This document shows positions 58,301 through 64,000 of a DNA stretch of 64,000 bases, one piece after another (within the stretch, counting starts at the first letter, position 1; every line of letters starts with the position of its first letter). The notes under the pieces were generated by a model. It had not been told where the DNA came from and did no database searches. It saw only the letters and a program-made list of their open reading frames with translations. The stretch covers positions 844,323 through 908,322 of the forward strand of contig CP137675.1 in the NCBI GenBank assembly GCA_037976565.1, written 5' to 3'. This stretch comes from Mesocentrotus franciscanus. Its lineage: Eukaryota > Echinodermata > Echinoidea > Camarodonta > Strongylocentrotidae. The translations under genes were made by a program, and so were the position numbers.

Positions 58301-61300
58301 CTAAACTATCTGTTGAGAGCCAGAAGGAAACGTATTATATTCACCAGTTAAGACCAGGGTATAAGGCAATAGTGGTTCTTAGCGGAAGAAATTTATGTTT
58401 ATTTCAAACTCTTGAAAATAAGACGTAAATTATTCCAACCATTATGTATAAAGTATTGTCGTAGACATTTTTTTTCTCAAGGTGTAAAAATAAGAACGTT
58501 AAGAACAGAATTGTGCAGATTCCAAGGAACAGAATGAGACTCACGAAGGAGAGTGATCTGGAATAAAAGTAAAGTTGAATGCTTTGTGAATTAATAGGAA
58601 AAATAATAGAAAAATGTGAGATGTTGGTCTTACCTCGTAATTGTCAGAGGGCCAGATGGCTGAACTTATTGTTGATAAGTAGCTAATATCACTGAAATCA
58701 GGACAAAAAGACAACTTTGGCTTGTCAGTGTTGTCACTATTATACTTGATTATCCTTTTTAATTCTTATGTCACATTTACCCTGATAAAATGTCGAATGC
58801 GTTTATTGTCATATGGGGAGAGGGGGGGGGGTAGAATCAAATTCAAATTGTAGCAAATTTACGGTTATATTTAAAACTAGTCAAGACAAACATCTACATA
58901 AATGACATAAATGTCCTCTCATGTAATGTTCATGGATACTGGAATGAATGATAGAAGAAAAATCGTAAATGAAAATGGTATGATTGATAACTTCAAGACA
59001 AACAAACAATAGTCTCAAACAGATGATCAAGAAAAAAGAACGATGAGGTGAAAATAATCTGCTGTGTTTTGTTTGTGAACACTTCCTGTTACGAAGCAAA
59101 ATAAAGAAATCACAAGTAACAACTTTTCTTGCTCTAAGAATGTAAGGTGTGTGTGCAATGTAATTAACAAATAAATATATATATGATGTAAAATCTTTAA
59201 TAGTATTGTTATATATTGCATATATAGTAGTGATTGGTCATCAATTTGATTCTAATAAATACTCACTGGCAAGCGGTTTGGCACTCACAACCCAGTTTGC
59301 CGCTTTCATATTTGAGTTGGGATTCGCCAAGGCAGGCAGTTTCTGAATGTAAACAAAAATAAATAATGCAGCGATTCTCGTAATAATGATGTTATAGAAT
59401 TAACACTGCATATTCCTCTCTCAACGATACTTAACTCATCTAAACTATTAAAAAAAAAGTGATATGTAACAGCCATACTGTGTATATGTTGGTGTATCTT
59501 TTATACCATGGTATACATAATACACGAGAGACATGACAGGAATGCCCCCCCCCCGCACATATCCCCACACACACACATCTCCCCTAGTGCATGGCCATGT
59601 TATTTCAAATTTCATCCATCTAGCGAGATCGGTGCTCCCCCCCCTTCCTACGATACAAATGGCCCTTTAATGGCTGGTCTCATGCTACTTCGCTGTTTGA
59701 TGGCTTTCTCATAAGCGTTACAAAGAAAGCAGCAACTTGAGAGGCCTGTACTTACCGTTATCATTATCAATATCACAAGGGTAGAAGGTATCGTTATGGT
59801 AGAGTGGGATTGGGTAAAAGGGGTCACTGCACCCACAGTCCCTTATCACAGCACGCTGGTAACAACTCTGCTCACATGTCTGCATTTTGACGAAATATAA
59901 AAGTGTCTTTGCATTGTAGAAATAAATAAATATAATAGAAATTATACTAATAACAACTGAAAAATTTTATTCCAGAAACCCAAACAGCTTTCAACAGGAG
60001 TTTCTGTTAAAGAAACTTAGTTTCTATGAATCTAGGGGAAGAAGTTTATTTCGGTCTGTAAAATGCAAATCGACTTTGTGACTATTTTTCTCTTCCATTT
60101 TTCTTGTTTTTTAAACATGAAAGACCAAGATGTATATTACATTACTGTCTTGTATATTCCATTACGTACATTTATTTATACTTGAAGAATAAAATGAAGA
60201 CAAAAATCAAGTCGAATCAAATCAAGTCAAATCAAATCAAGTCAAATTAACTAAAATAAAATAAGATAAAATCTATTCAGTGTATTCGAAAAAAAAAATT
60301 AACACCCATTCAATATGAAAAGGCGCCGACTTTATGTAAGATTGCGCCGACTGCATGTGAGATGGCCCCGATTTCATGTGAGGTGGCGCCTATGTCATAT
60401 GAGATGGCGACATGAGGGCTATTTCATGTGAGATGGCCTCGATTTAAGGTGAGATGACGCATATTATGAGATGGCGCCTATTCCATGCGACATGAGAACT
60501 ATTTCATGTGAAATGACCCCCATTCAAGGCGAGATGACGCCGATCTGCATAAAATTGCACCGATTGTGAGGAGATGAAATATTGTACGTCCATAAATCAT
60601 TTATAAGCAGTCGAGCGGTGCCTTCGGTGCCTATGGAAAATGACATGTATGGGGTGCGCCCCCAACACCCCCTGGATCCGCTAGGCCAAACTATACCTGT
60701 ATACTGTAGCTCATGTTGTAGTTTTGGTAGTAGATATTATCTTCAATATTTTCTTTGATATCCTCCTTGCATGATCCGTATGGTTCGGGTAACCTCTCGA
60801 TCTCAAGCTGAAATTGACAAAAATATAAATAAATACAAATAGAGAAAAAAAATGTATCCTGATTTTCAGGGGCGCTGAGTTTGAAGGAGGAAAGGGGGGA
60901 TTTGCCAGCCAACACTTTCGGAATTCACTGCGAACGTCATGGAGCAGATAATTTTCCTTGTTAACATTTGAAGGGATATGTGTGATCAGGAGCGACAATT
61001 CTGTTAAAACGTCAACGCTTTATGTATTCTATAATCATACCTGCACTGATCACTAAATCTACCATCAGAGTTTAGTTGGGCAAGTGAACACATTTTTAAA
61101 CTATCCAACTCTAATGCCCGTTGCTCAGGGCGCGTCATTCTACTCACATAAGATTTCGTCAATGACTGGTGTGGTCATAGGTGCGCAATTTAGGAAGGAA
61201 ATCGTAACTAATAAGTAAATAGAAATGTCTAAATGTACATTTCAGACACTGCTTTGAAGTACTGGTGTATGTGCAGATTTTCTTTACAGGCTTGATTAGT

Positions 61301-63919
61301 TGTGTAGGTCATTGGTAAGGTTATCGCACGTAGTTGAAATAATGACGCCTCGTGTACAACGAACAACATAAATACTATCTTTGTCTTGGCCATTAATTAT
61401 TTCATTCATTCATGTTTGTTGCTCTTAGGACGTCCTTTTATGTCTTTGTTTTTACTTCGTTTGTTCTTTATAGGTTTTTCTCATGTTATTTTATTTTATT
61501 GTACTTGCAGGTTTTGATTATGTAGGGGTTCTGCCTCGAAATGCCAATGACCTATGCGGTACCCCTTCACATTTTCATTTTATTCTTTTTCGAGTATGCT
61601 GTACTGTACTGTTACTGTTTTATTAAATACTTAATTGCATTTCATTTCATTTTTGGTAATATTTTGCATTTATTTGTGATACCTTTTTAATGGAATATGG
61701 AAAATAAACTTGAAACATGAAGAAGATCATCCTGGCTACGCATTCGCGTTGACAGATTGATTACATACGTACCACACGGACTCCAATGGCAGTGACCAAG
61801 CCAGGAGACACATAGATACCATCATCTGAAGGGAATGGCATGTTAGATGGATGGTGGATGATCACACGGAACCCAGCCACGTCGGTCAGGTCTTCCATAT
61901 ATTCGTCTTGTTGGACAAAGAGCTCCATGGAAAGACCTGATGAGGAGAGATACTCTTTAATTAGTTAATCAATCAATAATAGAGAGTTATTGAGAATATT
62001 CACATTACTCAAGTCTTGTTTATAATCATCTTGTTGGACAAGCAGCTGCGGGGAAAGACCTGATGACCAGATATACTATTTAATCAATAATAGATATTTC
62101 TTCAGAATATTCACATTGGGCAAGCTTTCTATGCCATGTATGTATTCGTCTTGTTTTACAAAGAGCTGCAGGGACAGATGTGGAAATAGAGAGACGAATA
62201 CATGAATCTATGTCTTAATCAATATTCTGTTTGCTAGTCATTAGGCCTATCTATATTAAGTTCCAAACACTTATTTCTTCAAAAATCGCTGTATTACGAT
62301 GAAAGTTACAGAGCATTTTTTCCAGTTCGAGTATGTGCAAGGCAACAATCTTTGTAAAATCGCGATGTCTGGACCATAATGGATATATTCTACATTTTCA
62401 AAGGTTTCAATTACATTTACACAGCCGTCCTCCGATATATACATCCAATGATTGAGCCTAGATTTATGTTCCTGTTCAAGGGAAGGATACATAATTTTTC
62501 TTTGCACAGGTAGGTAACTCTCCCTAATTCAGATTTAGAAATCGCTGAGAGTTTCGTGTTGACACATTCAGTGAATCACTTGTCTCCGATTTTCTCACAA
62601 GCTTATCGGTGATCTATATAATACCATATGTTTTATCTTGCAACGATAATGATTATATAAATAAGAAAAGAATAATGTTTTCAGTATATTTGACATTGCA
62701 AACGGTATGCAGACAATCAAACGTAACATCATAAGCATAGCCACTGTTATTAATTCATATCTAACATACCGTAGCTAGGACCTGGTCTATTGGTGGTCAA
62801 TGTGTCCCCGTCTTGTCCGGAATTGAAAATGTAACAGTTTCCGTACTGAGCATCAAATATGTTGGTGAAATTCCTATAGAGAACGAGATAATTATGAATC
62901 ATAATGATTATGAATCTCTCTAATCACTACATTCACATTATCAAATTGATTTATGAGCAACATTGGCGACGATATAAGAAGAAAAAAAAACGAATACTCA
63001 AATGAAGGGGTGTTAAGCTATCGTCACAACTCAGAGCGGCGACCGACCGATTTGTAGCCTGCTCGGTCGCCTCTGGAATTAAGGCATCGCCCAACGATTT
63101 TTTGGAGACGTCGAGCAGGCTGTAGAGCCCAAGCGACGCCAGGGGCGGTGCCCTGTCGATTTCCCGTCGGTCGCCAGTCAATTTTAGGTAAAAACTGGGG
63201 GAAATCGGGGAGCTTCTCTCCGCGGCGTCCCGGCAGTGACCGACTGATCTCCCAGCGGCGATCGAGCTGCGACCAATCGTCAGCCTTTGACCTAGCGGCT
63301 TCGATTTTTGACCTAAATCGCGAGTGGGCGGCGAGTGAAAAGTGAGCAGGCGCCGCCCGAATTTTAACTCTGCGCTAAAACTTCAGCGGCGACCGAGCGA
63401 TGCCCTAAAAACAAGTGGTGCCCGGGCGGCCGCCACTCGGTGCCCGGGCGAAATTGGCTAAAAAATCGCAGCCCGGCGGCCGAGCAGGCTACTTATTGGG
63501 GTTGTGACCATAGCTTATGACAATCAACCTCTTTCTGCTTATTAGAACACTAGAATGCTGTTATTTTTATTTATTTATTTATTGGGGTTGCTCTTTTCAC
63601 AAATCAAAGATCGACCATTGTCCTACTCACCAATAATGACACATGCAAACTCGTTTTACGACAGGTTTGTGAAAGGTAATTAAGTAAGAAACGTGTTAAT
63701 CATTAGCATTGTTACTAATATTGTGTAAATATCCCTGTTAGCATGAACATCCTCTTACGCTGGGGAACACCGGAAGCCTCTCCAAGAGCAATCCAGCAGC
63801 ATGTCTTCGAGAGAATGGCCCAAGGATTCCCGCTCCTCTATCGTCTTATTGGCCAGTTTGACCACCAGACGCTGTTGTTTGAGGTAGTCATCAGACTTCT
63901 TATGAAAGAAGTCGCCTTT
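55088..63919 (-). CDS. ENaC/DEG/ASIC-family sodium channel, 5' partial
   Basis: Trimeric amiloride-sensitive-type cation channel of the plasma membrane. Ten exons join in frame: about 63919-63759, 62873-62770, 61936-61773, 60807-60697, 59879-59756, 59342-59267, 58691-58634, 57682-57600, 55996-55921 and 55306-55088, giving roughly 390 residues. Family marks in order: LEDMLLDCSWRGFRC, NFTNIFDAQYGNCY, LSMELFVQQDEY, the IERLPEPYGSC signature, CEQSCYQ, GCECQTAC, SSAIWPS, AKLEIYFDEFNYE, and TM2 with GGQLGLWLGLSVITVFE, whose GLS takes the place of the family G-x-S selectivity filter. The C-terminus has PPPPAYDAHF, a PPxY motif. The N-terminus, TM1 and 5' exons lie beyond 64000. Whether it is gated by acid, peptide or constitutively open cannot be told. 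Confidence 0.93.
55921..55996 (-). CDS. Channel exon, pre-TM2 strand
   Basis: 1 nt plus 25 codons. NMAKLEIYFDEFNYEYI is the conserved strand before TM2 (family form IYFEELNYE). Confidence 0.95.
56350..56881. mobile_element. Possible larger GGCGGATCC-type MITE, channel intron
   Basis: ATGGCGGATCAAGGG at the left and CCTGGATCCGCCGCTG at the right are in inverted orientation. They may bound one 530-bp element or two nested partial ones. Confidence 0.5.
57600..57682 (-). CDS. Channel exon, variable knuckle-type segment
   Basis: 27 codons plus 2 nt, KKLFEKMIRSNEEMKRQ then SPSDWT. Not conserved in sequence, but it fits the phases exactly between neighbours and has sound splice sites (TTAACAG and AG|GTGAGG). 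Confidence 0.85.
57785..57967 (-). mobile_element. SINE of the 13847 family, minus
   Basis: Read on the minus strand: head GGTGTTGTGGTCTAGTGG, B box GGTTCGAGTAC, GGCACTAATGTCATTTGGC, then CTCTCCACCCAGGTG. Truncated at its 3' side. It lies in the channel intron between 57682 and 58634, in the sense orientation. Confidence 0.85.
58634..58691 (-). CDS. Channel exon, SSAIWPS
   Basis: 1 nt plus 19 codons. SYLSTISSAIWPSDNYE matches the S..WPS block after the cysteine-rich region. Confidence 0.93.
59267..59342 (-). CDS. Channel exon, second cysteine-rich part
   Basis: 2 nt, 24 codons, 2 nt. TACLGES then LGCECQTAC, donor CCA|GTGAGT. Confidence 0.94.
59756..59879 (-). CDS. Channel exon, first cysteine-rich part
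   Basis: 41 codons plus 1 nt. TCEQSCYQRAVIRDCGCSDP supplies four closely spaced cysteines of the thumb region; another follows in FYPCD. Confidence 0.95.
60310..60575. repeat. Degenerate repeat of a GAGATGGCGCC phrase
   Basis: About ten diverged units of roughly 22-25 bp based on TTTCATGTGAGATGGCGCC, varying among GCGCCGA, GGCCCCGA and GACGCC. Confidence 0.8.
60697..60807 (-). CDS. Channel exon, RLPEPYGSC signature
   Basis: 37 codons, phase 0 on both sides. IERLPEPYGSCKEDI is a highly specific family marker. Confidence 0.96.
61773..61936 (-). CDS. Channel exon, LSMELFVQQDEY
   Basis: 2 nt plus 54 codons. Continues the extracellular domain to GLVTAIGVRV. Its 3'-intron-side flank contains two degraded tandem copies of its beginning. 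Confidence 0.95.
61937..62190. repeat. Tandem 121-bp copies of an exon edge
   Basis: The word CTTGTTGGACAAAGAGCT from the 61773-61936 exon recurs near 62030 (CTTGTTGGACAAGCAGCT) and 62150 (CTTGTTTTACAAAGAGCT), each followed by related intron sequence. Copy spacing is 120-122 bp. Confidence 0.8.
62770..62873 (-). CDS. Channel exon, NFTNIFDAQYGNCY
   Basis: 1 nt, 34 codons, 1 nt. Acceptor CTCTATAG, donor TACG|GTATGT. Holds the conserved F.N...GNC motif that starts the core extracellular beta structure. Confidence 0.95.
63013..63517. mobile_element. GC-rich MITE in a channel intron
   Basis: TAAGCTATCGTCACAACTC at the left and a GGGTTGTGACCATAGCTTA end at the right are inverted with few mismatches. 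The interior is strikingly GC- and CpG-rich (GGCGACCGA-type words) against the AT-rich host, and has no ORF of transposase size. Confidence 0.88.
63759..63919 (-). CDS. Channel exon with unresolved 5' boundary
   Basis: Encodes KKSDDYLKQQRLVV to SWRGFRCSP, donor GC|GTAAGA. The best-looking acceptor (CTTTAG at 63946) would put a TAA (63922-63920) in frame. A real acceptor may instead follow GTAAAAAG (63915) or CATAAG (63898), or the frame may be broken. Confidence 0.75.
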
Positions 63920-64000
63920 TTACGGTCTTGCCAAGTTTCGACAGCCTAAAGAGTAATGAATGCAAAAGCGTTGTTTTTAGCAGTTAGGAAAATTAATGGA

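Noticed and set aside
58497..58562. Extra channel exon on the minus strand
   Set aside because: It has an acceptor-like ATTCCAG and a GTGAGT, but including it breaks the phase between exons 58634-58691 and 57600-57682, which join perfectly without it.

Overview
The window reads as nuclear DNA of a marine deuterostome invertebrate, most likely a sea urchin or close relative. The sequence is AT-rich, the genes have long introns, and there are tRNA-derived SINEs ending in ATT microsatellites, many small inverted-repeat elements, and frequent TACATGTA octamers. The assignment to echinoids is an inference from repeat style; neither recognised gene fixes the species.

Two genes are clear, both on the minus strand in head-to-tail order. 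(1) CDK7, the CDK-activating kinase and TFIIH kinase, is complete: ten exons from the ATG at 52136 to the stop at 40801, joined in frame into a 349-residue protein with all catalytic motifs. A consensus splice donor lies 25 nt after the stop codon, so the 3' UTR is probably spliced further. (2) An ENaC/degenerin/ASIC-family sodium channel covers about 54.9-63.9 kb. Ten exons give most of the extracellular domain, the second membrane segment and a C-terminal PPxY motif; the N-terminus and TM1 lie beyond the window.

The left two thirds (1-40 kb) are gene-poor. The best-supported coding piece is a plus-strand exon pair (21284-21482 and 22084-22137) ending a small protein with 12 cysteines in 83 residues, from a family I do not recognise. 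Several isolated exon-like ORFs with good splice sites (135-296, 6382-6594, 28254-28416 and weaker ones at 18158-18403, 31033-31156 and 38186-38272) may belong to unrecognised genes.

Most remaining DNA is repeats: SINE copies, two LINE 3' ends, MITE-like elements and foldbacks (several inside CDK7 and channel introns), and large tandem arrays. The arrays include a GA-rich array seeded by a SINE head (24.6-25.6 kb), a 42-bp repeat (31.9 kb), a pyrimidine-rich array (33.2-34.0 kb), a 22-bp repeat (35.7-36.1 kb) and a 56-bp E-box repeat (40.0-40.6 kb). I found no prokaryote-like operon, CRISPR or phage feature. The long ORFs over simple repeats are artefacts of composition.
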